A stretch of DNA of 64,000 bases, from the NCBI GenBank assembly GCA_036404435.1, contig DASWZN010000024.1, forward strand, positions 1 to 64,000, in the 5' to 3' direction. Source of the DNA: DASWZN01 sp036404435 (GTDB taxonomy: Bacteria; Acidobacteriota; Terriglobia; Bryobacterales; Bryobacteraceae). Positions 25,807 through 36,321 of the stretch are shown here, piece after piece. Made by a program: the position numbers and the translations under genes. The notes under the pieces are model-generated. The model was not told where the DNA came from. It ran no database searches and was given only the letters and a program-made list of their open reading frames with translations. Numbering within the stretch: position 1 is the stretch's first letter; each line of letters starts with the position of its first letter.

Positions 25807-27221
25807 TTCCGGAAGCGTTCCTTGGGCTTGCGCTGGGCCTTCAAAACCGCGGCAGGAGCGGTTGCGCGGGGCACGTCGAGCGTCAGGAAAACCAGCAGAA
25901 GGAAGCTGGGCCAGAGTTGCCCGTAGAGCCGCGAAAGGGAGGTCTGCAAGTGCCAGGCCAGGTCGCTCGGCGTGACCACGTAAACGCCGCAGTAAGCCGC
26001 GAACGTCAGCGCCAGGGCTGTGGCCGCAACGCGCAGACCGCGCGCCCCGGCCGGGTCGATGCGGAACCGCAGCGCCACCGCCAGGATCGCCAGCAGCAGC
26101 AGAGGATGCGACCAGGGCTGGCCAAAGTGGTACGCCTCGACAGCGAGGGCCTTCCCGATCTGCACGTAGCGGGCGGGATCCGCAAACCTCTGAGCCAATC
26201 CGGCGGCGCCCTGCTTGAAGAGCGGATCGGAGGCCGGGGCCAGGAACACCTTGAAGCAGACGACCAGCAGGAGAACCGGCGCAGCGCCCGTCAGGTACCG
26301 CCTGACGGCCCGCCGGTCCACCGCCAGGAGCGCCAGCGTCAGGAAGACCGCGAACGCCGCTCCCTCGTTCTTGGTCCACGCCGCGAACGACGCGCATGCG
26401 CCCGAGAGCGCGAGGCAATTAGGCGCGGACTCCGCGAGCAGCAAAAGCGCGATCGAGGCAAGGTAGTAGAAGCCGAGCGGAAGATCGGCATACTGCATCG
26501 TCGCCTGGAACAGGAAGGACGTGCTCGCAAGCAGGACGAAGCCGGCGAGCAGCGCGCTCGTCAAACCGCGCAGAGCGGCGAGCGCGCTCCCCAGCAGCGC
26601 CAGGATCAGCGCCAGGAATAGGAATCCGGTGAGCTGCGGCACCCACGGCGCCGTGTCGCCCGCGGCCTTCCAGACCATCGCCACGAAGCCGGATAGCAGC
26701 AGCGGATAGTCCGGATGCATACCGGCCTTTTCGGGCAGCGCCGAGAGCGCGCTTCTCCAGGCGTCCCCGGGACCCGCCAGGAATTTCGCGCGCAGATTCC
26801 AGATGCTCCAGGCGTCCCATTCGCCGAACGGATTGGCTGCGCTGATGGAAATCAGGCCGTAGAGAACCACGGCGAAACCCGCCGCGAGCGCCAGCGCGAG
26901 CAGCCAGTTCCAGCGAAAGGCGGGCGGCGCGGCGGATTCGGATGGAACGGCTGCCCTCCGACCACGCGTCCGCCAGGAAGCCAACAGGCCGGCCGCGAGC
27001 AGCGCGGCATCGAGAACCAGGATGGCGGCTGGGGACGCGGCGCCGCCCAGCGTCAGCAAGAAGAACGCTATCGAAGAGATGGCGATACCGGCGCCCGCGC
27101 CGAGGGCGGCTTCAAAAACGCGCGCGGCCCACACCGGCCGGATCGTGCGCCCGGCCAGAGCCGCGGCGGCCAGGCGCCAGCCCGCCAGCAAGGGGACGGC
27201 AAACGCCAGAAACCCGGTCAC
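25803..27221 (-). CDS. polytopic membrane protein, probable glycosyltransferase-like
   Basis: The 472-residue protein starts with GTG at 27221, overlapping the upstream stop as GTGA. It has about twelve membrane segments. A loop with NPFGEWDAWSIWNLRAKF resembles the first large extracytoplasmic loop of GT-C proteins, with acidic residues and aromatics. No specific family can be named. It is translationally coupled on both sides, so it likely acts with its neighbours. Confidence 0.6.
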   Translation of the reverse strand: MTGFLAFAVPLLAGWRLAAAALAGRTIRPVWAARVFEAALGAGAGIAISSIAFFLLTLGGAASPAAILVLDAALLAAGLLASWRTRGRRAAVPSESAAPPAFRWNWLLALALAAGFAVVLYGLISISAANPFGEWDAWSIWNLRAKFLAGPGDAWRSALSALPEKAGMHPDYPLLLSGFVAMVWKAAGDTAPWVPQLTGFLFLALILALLGSALAALRGLTSALLAGFVLLASTSFLFQATMQYADLPLGFYYLASIALLLLAESAPNCLALSGACASFAAWTKNEGAAFAVFLTLALLAVDRRAVRRYLTGAAPVLLLVVCFKVFLAPASDPLFKQGAAGLAQRFADPARYVQIGKALAVEAYHFGQPWSHPLLLLAILAVALRFRIDPAGARGLRVAATALALTFAAYCGVYVVTPSDLAWHLQTSLSRLYGQLWPSFLLLVFLTLDVPRATAPAAVLKAQRKPKERFRK

Positions 27222-27664
27222 TGGAGCCGCTCCCTCCGGAAAAGCACGATGCCGTTCCCGTAGTTGGAGACGGTGCTCAGTCCGTATTCCGCCGCGACGC
27301 TCCGGACTTCCTCGGGAAAAGCGAAACTCCCCACCACCCAGCCGGTGCCTTTCCCGCGTTTCAGCGGCGCCAGGATGCGCGGCGCAAGCGCGTACTGGGC
27401 CGCGCCGAGCATGGCTTGGCCCTGCGGGTCGCTGACCGGAACGTCGGACACGTAGCCCACGGCGCCGCCCGCAGGCAGCGCGGCGGCCGCGTCACGAAAG
27501 CGCGCCTGCTGGGCTCCGATTTGGAACTGGTCGGCGGACCGGCTGTATTCGGAGAGGAACTGCGAGTAGTCCAGCGCGCCGGCCAGGGCCAGCATGGCGA
27601 TGGCGGCAATCCCCGTCAAAGCTCGAAGTGGAATGGAAGGTGATGCAGACGGCATTCTTCGCAT
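27218..27664 (-). CDS. hypothetical protein with N-terminal membrane anchor (148 aa)
   Basis: One hydrophobic segment (about residues 12-30) anchors a roughly 110-residue extracytoplasmic domain containing GAVGYVSDVPVSDPQGQ and a C-terminal GNGIVLFRRE strand. No family is recognised. It is the first gene of a coupled set with the two membrane proteins downstream. Only four bases separate it from the stop of the beta-mannosidase gene. Confidence 0.55.
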   Translation of the reverse strand: MRRMPSASPSIPLRALTGIAAIAMLALAGALDYSQFLSEYSRSADQFQIGAQQARFRDAAAALPAGGAVGYVSDVPVSDPQGQAMLGAAQYALAPRILAPLKRGKGTGWVVGSFAFPEEVRSVAAEYGLSTVSNYGNGIVLFRRERLQ

Positions 27665-27668
27665 CAGT

Positions 27669-30200
27669 CTAACGCGCCGCGAGGGCGTCCGTCAGCGACG
27701 TAACTTGGACGCTGTGCCCGGAGCCCGCGACCTCGATCGTGACCGGCTGCCCCGGCAGCAGGTCGAAGTAGTTATCCGAGGGCCTGGCATCCGCGTCGTC
27801 GAAGGAGAGGTACACGTTGCGTGCCAGCACGCGCGAAACGGCCGTCACCGACGCGCTGCCGCTCTCCGCCACCGTGAGATCGATCCGCGCGGGCGGCAGA
27901 TGCAGATTGCGCACCGCATCGAAGTAGACCAGGTTCTGCGACACCACCTTCCCACCCACCAGCAGGTCGAAGACGCCAACCGATCCCCGCGGATCGGCAC
28001 CGCCGAGCAGACGCTTCTCGTCGAGGCTCGCGATCCGAGTGCTCGCCGCTGGCGGGACCGTGCGGTCCTCCCTCGTGTCGGACAGCGTCTTGCCGTCGAA
28101 GGTTAGCAACCGCGTACGCACCGCCGCGGCCACCGGCTTCAGCTTGTCCGAGACCAGATACACGTCGATGACGCCCTCGTGCCGGTAGGGCGATATCAGC
28201 AGATCCGCGTAGAAGCGGCGCGCCGCGTAGTGCAGCGCTTTCCAGCGGCCGTAGTAATCGAGGCTGGATTTCGAAGGGCCGGGCCAGCAGTCGTTCAACT
28301 GCCAGAACAGCGAGCCCATGGTGCGGGGCCGCGAGCGGCGCAGGTGCTCGGCCGCGGTCTTGATCGCCTCCGCCTGCTGCACCTGGCTCAGATAAACGAA
28401 GGAGGCGAAGTCCTTCGGCGTGCCGTAATCGCGCTCGATGTTGGCCCACATGCGCTGGCTGCCGCCGGGGTCTTTCTGGTGCGCCTCCATCACCGGCGAG
28501 TCGATCTTGAAATCCTCGGGACGCGCAAACGCCGCCACGGTCGCCAGATCTGGGAACGATTCGAAGCCGTATTCCGACATGAAGCGCGGAGTCACCAGAG
28601 TGGACGCCGCTATCGGCAGAGAACCGTACCACACCCGCCAGTAGTGCATGTCGCCATTGGTCTGGTTGTCGGGCTCCTGCTCGCAGTTGGCGCTGGGAGA
28701 ACTGGGCCAGTAAGCCGCCGAGTGCGCGTTCTCTTCGACCACGCTCTTGAGGACGCCGTTGAACAGCGCCAGGAAGCTCTGCCACACGGTCTCGCGCTGA
28801 TCGGGCGTGAGCGAAGCCTTGAAAGCCAGGCGGTCGCCCCAATGGAACCAGCCCGTCTCGAGCTCGTTGTTGCCGCACCACAGCACCACGCTGGGATGAT
28901 CGCGCAGGCGCCGCACCTGCTCGATGGCCTCCTGGCGAACGTTCTCCTGGAAGGCGGGCTCGCCCGGCACCATCTCGCCGCCGAACATGAAGTCCTGCCA
29001 CACCAGGACGCCGAGCTCGTCGCAGAGATCGTAGAAATCGTCCGATTCGTAATAGCCGCCGCCCCACACCCGTAGCATATTCATGTGTGCGTCGCGCGCG
29101 GCTACGAGCAGGCGGCGGCGCTTCTCCGGCGTGACGCGGGCCGGAAAGCTATCGAGCGGGATGACGTTGGCGCCCTTGGCGAACACCGGCACGCCGTTCA
29201 CCACGAACTCGAAGCTCTTGCCCCACTGGTCCGGCCGGCGGCGCAGCTCGACCGATCGCAGTCCCGTACGCACCGTGGCCTCCGCGGCCAAGCGGCCGCC
29301 AATTCGGATTGCGGCCGAGAACGCGGTGAGGTTCTGCTCTCCGTAACCCAGCGGATACCAGAGCTTCGGATTCGGGATGCGGAAAGGCACCGAGATGCGG
29401 TTCTCGCCGACGTCCAGATCGACCGTGGCCGCCGCGGCGCCTGTCACCGTAACCTCGCCAGTTACTGCCCTATCTGCTTCGATGATAACTTCGGCAGTAA
29501 GTTCGGCCACCTCCGAAGTAACTTTATCCTGGCGGATGTGTAAGTTCTCGATTCGTATGTCGTCCCAGGCCTGTAAGTGTACCGGCCGCCAGATCCCCAG
29601 CGTGACCAGCCGTGGTCCCCAATTCCAGCCGTATTGGTAGCCCGCCTTGCGAGTGTACGGATCGGTCGCGATGCCGCGCTCGCTGACGCGCTGAACCTGC
29701 ACCACCGTGGGGAGCCTGTACGGCAGCGCCTCGACGATGGGCAGCATGGTCATGACCGGCGAGTGCAGCACCACGCGCAGCTCGTTCACGCCCTCCTTGA
29801 GCAGCGCCTTCGCCGGCACGCGCCAGGTGCGGAACATGTTGTCCGCATGCAGAGCCGCCTGGCCGTTCACAAACACATCGGCAAAGGTGTCGAGCCCGTC
29901 GAAAACCAGATCCAGGTGCCGCCTCGCCAGTTCCTGACCGGTGAGGGTGAAGGTCGTGCGGTACTCCCAGTCCGCGAGACCGATCCACTGCAATCCCGCC
30001 TCGTTCGTTCCAACGAACGGATCCGGGATGAGGCCGTTCGCCAGCAGGTCGGTCTGCACCGCGCCGGGCACCGTGGCTTTGTGCCAGACTGCGCCGCCGG
30101 TCTGCCGAAACTCCCACCCCCGATCGATCAGCCTATCCGAAGGCAGCGCAGCCGCCAGACCCGACGCGATGGCCATCATGGGCAACGCTCGAACGATCAT
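27669..30200 (-). CDS. glycoside hydrolase family 2 beta-mannosidase
   Basis: The 843-residue protein starts with a signal-like segment and has the GH2 order: sugar-binding jelly roll (TVPGAVQTDLLANGLIPDPF, DNMFRTWRVP), immunoglobulin-like domain and TIM barrel. The acid/base is in WCGNNELETG (Glu about 447) and the nucleophile in MSEYGFESFP (Glu about 540). The WQDFMFGGEM and LFWQLNDCWPGPS segments are typical of beta-mannosidases. It releases mannose from the non-reducing end of beta-mannosides, probably in the periplasm. Confidence 0.9.
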   Translation of the reverse strand: MIVRALPMMAIASGLAAALPSDRLIDRGWEFRQTGGAVWHKATVPGAVQTDLLANGLIPDPFVGTNEAGLQWIGLADWEYRTTFTLTGQELARRHLDLVFDGLDTFADVFVNGQAALHADNMFRTWRVPAKALLKEGVNELRVVLHSPVMTMLPIVEALPYRLPTVVQVQRVSERGIATDPYTRKAGYQYGWNWGPRLVTLGIWRPVHLQAWDDIRIENLHIRQDKVTSEVAELTAEVIIEADRAVTGEVTVTGAAAATVDLDVGENRISVPFRIPNPKLWYPLGYGEQNLTAFSAAIRIGGRLAAEATVRTGLRSVELRRRPDQWGKSFEFVVNGVPVFAKGANVIPLDSFPARVTPEKRRRLLVAARDAHMNMLRVWGGGYYESDDFYDLCDELGVLVWQDFMFGGEMVPGEPAFQENVRQEAIEQVRRLRDHPSVVLWCGNNELETGWFHWGDRLAFKASLTPDQRETVWQSFLALFNGVLKSVVEENAHSAAYWPSSPSANCEQEPDNQTNGDMHYWRVWYGSLPIAASTLVTPRFMSEYGFESFPDLATVAAFARPEDFKIDSPVMEAHQKDPGGSQRMWANIERDYGTPKDFASFVYLSQVQQAEAIKTAAEHLRRSRPRTMGSLFWQLNDCWPGPSKSSLDYYGRWKALHYAARRFYADLLISPYRHEGVIDVYLVSDKLKPVAAAVRTRLLTFDGKTLSDTREDRTVPPAASTRIASLDEKRLLGGADPRGSVGVFDLLVGGKVVSQNLVYFDAVRNLHLPPARIDLTVAESGSASVTAVSRVLARNVYLSFDDADARPSDNYFDLLPGQPVTIEVAGSGHSVQVTSLTDALAAR

Positions 30201-30847
30201 CGGGATGTTGCCACCTCTGATGGCTTCGGCGGCGAAGGCCGCGCCAGCAACTTGGGAAGATTCGCCCTAAACACATCCATCCACCGGGCCAAGTTGTCCT
30301 CGGGAGTCTTCCTTAATGGTGGGGACGAAATGACATAGTGGACCGACTCCCCCGATGTATCGTACAGGTACTCGTGCTCGGCGCCCCCGTCGCAGCTGAC
30401 AAAGGAGTGCAGTACCGGCGAGATCCGGACGGCCTTGAGCCGGTCGCGGACGCGGTAGAAAGCCTCAGGGTCAATGGGCGAACGGGTCACCTCCACCTTC
30501 GCCTTGGCGGCGATTTCCTCGTCGGTGACCTTGGGATTCTGCGCAAGCATCTGCTCGACCAGTTCGGTGAATGCGCCGCAGCCTCCCGGAAGCGAGTAAC
30601 GGACCAACTCGGCACTTCCGCCGGGTCGCACCGGCCAGACGGGGTAAGTGAACACGACGAGCTGCGCGCAGGTATCGCCAAATCGCAAGGTCAGCTTCGT
30701 CATATAAGTCTTCACGTCCGTGGAGAACAGGAGGTCCATTACGCGCGCTTCCGTGTTCAAACGGCGGTTTCCAGGTTGGGCAATCGCCGTCGCACCTGAA
30801 AGGACCCAAATCAACGCCGCGGATGCTACAGCTTTGGGACGAATCAC
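30197..30847 (-). CDS. exported hypothetical protein (216 aa)
   Basis: GTG at 30847 is chosen because GGAG lies seven bases upstream; another GTG six bases earlier would be too close. A signal peptide (VASAALIWVLSGATAIAQ) precedes a mixed domain with SLPGGCGAFTELVEQML and FVSCDGGAEHEYLYDTSGES. No family is recognised. The stop overlaps the beta-mannosidase start, so they may be cotranscribed. Confidence 0.55.
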   Translation of the reverse strand: MIRPKAVASAALIWVLSGATAIAQPGNRRLNTEARVMDLLFSTDVKTYMTKLTLRFGDTCAQLVVFTYPVWPVRPGGSAELVRYSLPGGCGAFTELVEQMLAQNPKVTDEEIAAKAKVEVTRSPIDPEAFYRVRDRLKAVRISPVLHSFVSCDGGAEHEYLYDTSGESVHYVISSPPLRKTPEDNLARWMDVFRANLPKLLARPSPPKPSEVATSR

Positions 30848-30896
30848 AAACACACTCCTTCGTACTGCCGGGGTGGGCAGCTGTCTACCGCGGCCC

Positions 30897-33002
30897 TCAG
30901 TAGCACAGCACCTTTTCGGCCTCGCGCACGATGGTGTCCACCTGCGGCAGGATCTCGGCTTCGAGCTGCGGATGGTAGCCGACCCAGGTGTCGAGCGCGC
31001 CGACGCGGCCGACCGGCGCGTCCAGCCGGTCGAAAAGCTGGGAGGCGATGCGCGCGGCGATCTCCGCGCCGTAACCCCACGAGAGGCAGTCCTCGTGCGC
31101 GATCAGCACGCGGCTGGTCTTCTCCACGCTACGTCGAATGGCTTCCCAATCGTAGGGCGCCAGCGTGCGCAGATCGAGAATCTCGACGCTCACCCCGGAA
31201 TCGCGCTTCTCGATCTCGATCGCCGCCAGGAGCGATTTCTGCACCAGCGCGCCGTAAGTGACGATGCTGAGGCTGTGCCCGCCCTTGACCACGCTGGCGC
31301 GGCCGAACGGAATCAGAAAATCCGGGCCGGGATGCGCCGAGCGGTTGTACGGCTCGCGGTAGAGGCGCTTGTGCTCGAGGAACAACACCGGGTCGTCGGC
31401 GCGCAGCGCGGTGCGCAGCAGGCCGCAGGCGTCCAGCGCGTTCGAGGGGAAAACCACGCGCAGGCCGGGGATGTGCGTGAACACGACCTCGCCGCACTGG
31501 CTGTGGTACACCGCGCCGCCGCTCAGGTACCCCCCTATCGCCACGCGCAGCACGGCCGGACACGCGAAGCCGCCGTTCGAGCGCCAGCGCATGCTGGCGA
31601 GCTCATCGCGGATCTGCATCATGGCCGGCCAGATGTAGTCGAAGAACTGAATCTCCGCCACCGGCTTCATGCCGCGCGTGGCCATGCCGATGGCGCGGCC
31701 CACGATGGCGGCTTCGGCGAGCGGAGTGTTGAAAACGCGCTCGGAGCCGAATTTCTTCTGCAGGCCGTAAGTGGCCTTGAAGACGCCGCCCTTTCCTTTC
31801 AGCTTGCGCAGGCGATCTTCGCGGCTGCAATCGGCCACGTCCTCCCCGAAGACCACGATGTGCGGGTTGCGGCGCATCTCCTCGGCCAGCGTCAGGTTGA
31901 TCTCGTCTACCATGGTCCGCGGATCGCCGGCGAACTGCGGCGGCGTCGCGAAATCGTCCGAGCACGGATCGACCTTGTCCGAATAGAGGTGTACCAACGC
32001 CGAGCCGCGGGCCGGCGGGGCGGCGTCGAGCGCAGCCTCGGTCGCCGCCTGGATCTCCAGATCGATGTCGTGGATCATCACCTGCAAACCGTAGCGGTCG
32101 AGAACGCCCTCCGCGATCAGCCATTCGGGGAACTGGACCAGCGGGTCGCGCGCGGCTTCCGCGGCCCGCTCCTCGTCGGTCTTGTATAGCTTTTCCTCGT
32201 CGGAGAGCGAGTGCGAGTACGGCCGCGTGCAGGTGGCGTGCACCAGCGCGGGCCCTTGCCGGGACCGGACGTACTCGGAGGCCTGCCGCACGGCCTGGTA
32301 GGAGGCGACGAAATCGCAGCCATCCACTTCCTCGACCGCGAGAGTGGGAAAACCCGAAACCAGCCGCGCGATGTTCCCTCCTGCGGTCTGCTTCTCTAGG
32401 GGAACCGAGATGGCGTAGCCGTTATTCTCGATCACGAACACGACCGGCAGGCGCTCCAGGCAGGCCGCGTTCAGGGCCTCCCAAAACTCGCCCTCGCTGG
32501 TGGCGCCATCGCCGGCGGTGACCAGCACCGCCGCATCCGAGGCGGGATCGAGATGGCGGTTCGCCTCGGCGCAGCCGATGGCTTGCAGAAACTGGGTTCC
32601 GGTCGGCGAGGACTGGCTGACGATGTTCAACCGCGGCGCGCCCCAATGGGATGGCATCTGGCGCCCGCCCGAAGCGACATCGGCGCCCGCGCCCACGGCG
32701 GTGAGCAGCATCTCGGCAGGCGTGACGCCGAGCGCCAGGCACAGGGCCCGGTCGCGGTAATACGGGTAGAACCAATCGTGCCCGGCGCGGAGCGCCATGC
32801 CCGCGGCGGCCGAAATGGCCTCGTGGCCGGCGCCGCTGATCTGGAAGAAGATGCGGTTCTGACGCTTCAGCAGAATCTCGCGGTCATCCAAGCGGCGGGA
32901 GCTGTGCATCACCTTGAAGGCCCGCATCAGGGCCTCCGGTTCGAGGCCTCCGTAACGGGCGGCGAGGTCGGCGGCAGCCTGCACTTTGGGGCGCGTGGCC
33001 AT
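30897..33002 (-). CDS. fused 2-oxoacid (branched-chain-type) dehydrogenase E1, alpha plus beta
   Basis: The 701-residue protein holds an E1-alpha half (ISGAGHEAISAAAGMALRAG, with thiamine-diphosphate motif GDGATSEGEFWEALN and ending VIENN, about residues 160-200) followed by an E1-beta half (FGEDVADCSREDRL about 385, FNTPLAEAAIVGRAIGMA, EIQFFDYIWPAM). E1 decarboxylates the 2-oxoacid and passes the acyl group to the E2 lipoyl arm. Fusion of both halves is known in some bacteria. The nearby methylmalonyl and acyl-CoA genes suit branched-chain oxoacids. No E2 or E3 gene is in the window. The start is ATG 33002. Confidence 0.88.
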   Translation of the reverse strand: MATRPKVQAAADLAARYGGLEPEALMRAFKVMHSSRRLDDREILLKRQNRIFFQISGAGHEAISAAAGMALRAGHDWFYPYYRDRALCLALGVTPAEMLLTAVGAGADVASGGRQMPSHWGAPRLNIVSQSSPTGTQFLQAIGCAEANRHLDPASDAAVLVTAGDGATSEGEFWEALNAACLERLPVVFVIENNGYAISVPLEKQTAGGNIARLVSGFPTLAVEEVDGCDFVASYQAVRQASEYVRSRQGPALVHATCTRPYSHSLSDEEKLYKTDEERAAEAARDPLVQFPEWLIAEGVLDRYGLQVMIHDIDLEIQAATEAALDAAPPARGSALVHLYSDKVDPCSDDFATPPQFAGDPRTMVDEINLTLAEEMRRNPHIVVFGEDVADCSREDRLRKLKGKGGVFKATYGLQKKFGSERVFNTPLAEAAIVGRAIGMATRGMKPVAEIQFFDYIWPAMMQIRDELASMRWRSNGGFACPAVLRVAIGGYLSGGAVYHSQCGEVVFTHIPGLRVVFPSNALDACGLLRTALRADDPVLFLEHKRLYREPYNRSAHPGPDFLIPFGRASVVKGGHSLSIVTYGALVQKSLLAAIEIEKRDSGVSVEILDLRTLAPYDWEAIRRSVEKTSRVLIAHEDCLSWGYGAEIAARIASQLFDRLDAPVGRVGALDTWVGYHPQLEAEILPQVDTIVREAEKVLCY

Positions 33003-33074
33003 AGGGAAGGCGTCCTCCAGTCCAAGTGTATCCGAGACGCCCGTCGCCCGTGCGATGATAGATCCGTTCGCGCC
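33003..33074. promoter_or_regulatory. divergent intergenic region between E1 and threonine synthase
   Basis: These 72 bases must hold promoters for both directions. No strong -35/-10 pair or operator palindrome could be picked out by eye. Confidence 0.3.
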
Positions 33075-34196
33075 ATGACGACCCTTACACACCTCGAGTG
33101 CAGCCGGTGCGGGACCAAGTACGATCCCGCGGTGGCGCGGAGCTTGTGCGATTGCGGCGGGCCGCTGCTGGCCCGCTACGACCTCGAAATGGCGCGTACG
33201 GGCTGGAGCCGGGATTGGATCAAGAACGCGCCCGCGACTATGTGGCGCTACGCCCCCGTGCTGCCGGTGCGCAAGCCGCCCTCGATCGTCTCGTTGGGCG
33301 AGGGCATGACCCCGCTCATTCACGCGCGCCGGCTCGGAGAGCGCCTCAGCGCGAGCAACCTCTGGATCAAGGACGAAGGCCCGAATCCCACGGCGAGCTT
33401 CAAGGCCCGCGGCCTTTCGTGCGCCGTCTCCATGGCCGTCGAGCTCGGAATCGCGAGACTCGCTATCCGCTCAACCGGCAATGGAGCCAGCGCCCTCGCC
33501 GCCTACGCCGCCGCAGCGGGCCTGGAGGCGCACGTCGTGCTGCCGGCGGATGCCTCCCGCGCGAACTACGTCGAGTGCCGCGCCCACGGTGCACGCGTCG
33601 TCAACGCTCTCCCCGACGGCCTGTTCGACCTCAGCGCGCTCCATGAGCCGTATGGCATCGAAGGCAGCAAAACCATCGGCTACGAGATCGCCGAGCAGAT
33701 GTCCTGGACCCTGCCCGATGCGGTCCTCTATCCGGTCGGCGCAGGCGTGGGCCTGATCGGCGCCTGGAAGGCATTCGAGGAACTGGAGCATCTCGCCTGG
33801 ACCGCCGGGCCGCGCCCCCGCATGATCGCCGTGCGGTCCGAGAACCCCCATACCGTGGCCGCCGGCCTGCGCGTGCCGGAGTCTCTCGGCGAAGCATTGG
33901 TGCTCGGAATCCTGAAGGAGAGCGGCGGCTCAGCGATCGCGGTGAGCGACCGCGAGATCATCGCGGCGGCGCTGGAGCTGGCGGCCGTCGAAGGCATCCT
34001 CGCCGCGCCGGAAGGCGCCGCGGCCGTCGCCGCCCTGCCCAAGCTCCTGGCCGGCGGTCTCCTCAAACGCGACGAGCGAATCGTCGTGGTGAACACCGGC
34101 TCCGGGCTGAAGTACCTGGAGACCTATGCGACCCGTTTTCCGCGCCCCGCCGCCGGCGAGCAGGACAAGCTGGGCGGCCTGATCACGCCGCGGTGA
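33075..34196 (+). CDS. thrC: threonine synthase
   Basis: The 373-residue PLP enzyme has an N-terminal zinc-ribbon-like segment (CSRCGTKYDP, CDCGG), the PLP-lysine motif PTASFKARGL (Lys about 110), the substrate loop STGNGASALAAYAAAAG and a C-terminal NTGSGLKYL phosphate-binding turn. It converts O-phosphohomoserine to threonine. It stands alone, divergent from the E1 gene, and is followed by palindromic repeats. Confidence 0.9.
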   Translation: MTTLTHLECSRCGTKYDPAVARSLCDCGGPLLARYDLEMARTGWSRDWIKNAPATMWRYAPVLPVRKPPSIVSLGEGMTPLIHARRLGERLSASNLWIKDEGPNPTASFKARGLSCAVSMAVELGIARLAIRSTGNGASALAAYAAAAGLEAHVVLPADASRANYVECRAHGARVVNALPDGLFDLSALHEPYGIEGSKTIGYEIAEQMSWTLPDAVLYPVGAGVGLIGAWKAFEELEHLAWTAGPRPRMIAVRSENPHTVAAGLRVPESLGEALVLGILKESGGSAIAVSDREIIAAALELAAVEGILAAPEGAAAVAALPKLLAGGLLKRDERIVVVNTGSGLKYLETYATRFPRPAAGEQDKLGGLITPR

Positions 34197-34199
34197 ACC

Positions 34200-34290
34200 G
34201 TGGCGCACGCACTCGTGCGTGCCGCGTCCCCACTCCTGGGGACGCCCGGCCTTTGTCTTCGATCTGCGTTTATCTGCGTTTATCTGCGGC
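34200..34290. repeat. two palindromes plus one arm of the ATCTGCGTTTATC repeat family
   Basis: From the thrC side: GCACGCAC/GTGCGTGC, then GCGTCCCCA/TGGGGACGC, then at 34261-34290 the direct units ATCTGCGTTT repeated and ending GCGGC. The last base forms the stop codon of the convergent GT9 gene. The hairpins could double as a bidirectional terminator, but no T-run is present. Confidence 0.7.
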
Positions 34291-35466
34291 TAGTAATCTC
34301 TTGGCCTTTTTGGGGTCAGCCGCCCGACCGCCTCGATCACCCTCGCCAGCGCCGCCTCCGGATCGCCGCCCTCGGCGGGAATCACCTCCACCGGACTCGC
34401 CCCGAAGGGCCGCCAGCGCTGCTCGAAGCGCCGGCAGGACGCGCCCGCGAAGACAGTGACCAGCGGAACGCCGCACGCGGCCGCTACGTGCTGTCCTGCC
34501 GAATCGTACCCGACATAGAGCCGGCTGCGCGCAATGATGGACGCAAAGCCCGCGAAAGATCCGCGCCAGACCTCGACCCGCGCGCCGCTGGCTGCAATCG
34601 CCCGTTCCACGCGCCCGGCCTCTTCGCCGCCGGCCCCTGCGTCCACCACGAGCGGCAGGCCCCGCTCCGCAAGCGCCGCGAGCAGGCGCGCCTCGAACGG
34701 GTCCGCGATTCGCTTGGCGGCGTTCCCCCCCACGCCGAAGCTCACCGCGATTCCGGGTGGGGCAGGCGCTTCCGCCTGCCACGGCGCAATGTACGACCGC
34801 GCGTCCGCGATCCCGAACGTCTCCGCAACCCATCGCCGCGCCAGCGCACCCAGCGAATCCGTGCCATCGCCTCCGTAAGTGCGGCTGTCGAACAGGTAGT
34901 AGTTCTCTTCCGGGCACACCGGCAGCAAGCCCAGTTGCGTGATGCGCGAATCCGGATCCACCACGATGCTCTCCGGCTCCGCGAGGGGCGGCGAAACGGC
35001 GATCCGGTCGCGCAGCGCGCCGTCGTAACTCACGGGCAGATGCTCGATCCGGGGATCGGCGGCAAACAGCTCCCAGCACTTCCGCGGGCCCGCCAGCACG
35101 ATGCGCGCGCGCGGCAAGCGGCGCTTCACCGCGTCCAGGATCACGCTCGTGATGGCCACCTCCGCGCCCAGCGTCACCCGTGAAAGAACGAACACCGTGC
35201 GCGCCTCGCCCTCAAACCGTCGCAAACGGTGAACTCGCCGGTAGCGTTCCACCAGGTCCGCAGGCAAGTACTCGGGAAGAACCGCGGCGATCGCTTCGGC
35301 GAAGATCTCGCTGTAGGCTTCCACCAGCCGCGGCTCGAAACGGTCCGAAAGCCCCTCGGCCACCACCGAAAACAGCGCGGGGCTGTTCTGTTCGATCAGC
35401 TCGCGGAGCCAGGCGCGCGGCCACGGCTCCCCGCCGAGCAGGCATTCGAGCAGACGCCCGGCGGTC

Positions 35467-35483
<17 letters not shown>
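34290..35483 (-). CDS. glycosyltransferase family 9-like protein with in-frame palindrome
   Basis: The 397-residue protein starts with TTG at 35483, with GGAGC just upstream, and overlaps mtnP by 17 bases. The C-terminal half has the GT9 site: PLVVDAGAGGEEAGR, then YVGYDSAGQHVAAACGVPLV. The N-terminal ~90 residues are a helical extension not seen in short GT9 proteins. Residues ~234-242 (QAEAPAPPG) are encoded by a 26-base palindromic repeat element. Acceptor and donor are unknown. Confidence 0.75.
34757..34782. repeat. in-frame palindromic element inside the GT9 gene
   Basis: GTGGGGCAGGCG, TTCC-type loop and CGCCTGCCAC form one hairpin. It is the left half of the 50-bp elements at 21275 and 52377. 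It lies inside the coding sequence without breaking the frame. Confidence 0.75.
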
Positions 35484-36317
<834 letters not shown>

Positions 36318-36321
<4 letters not shown>

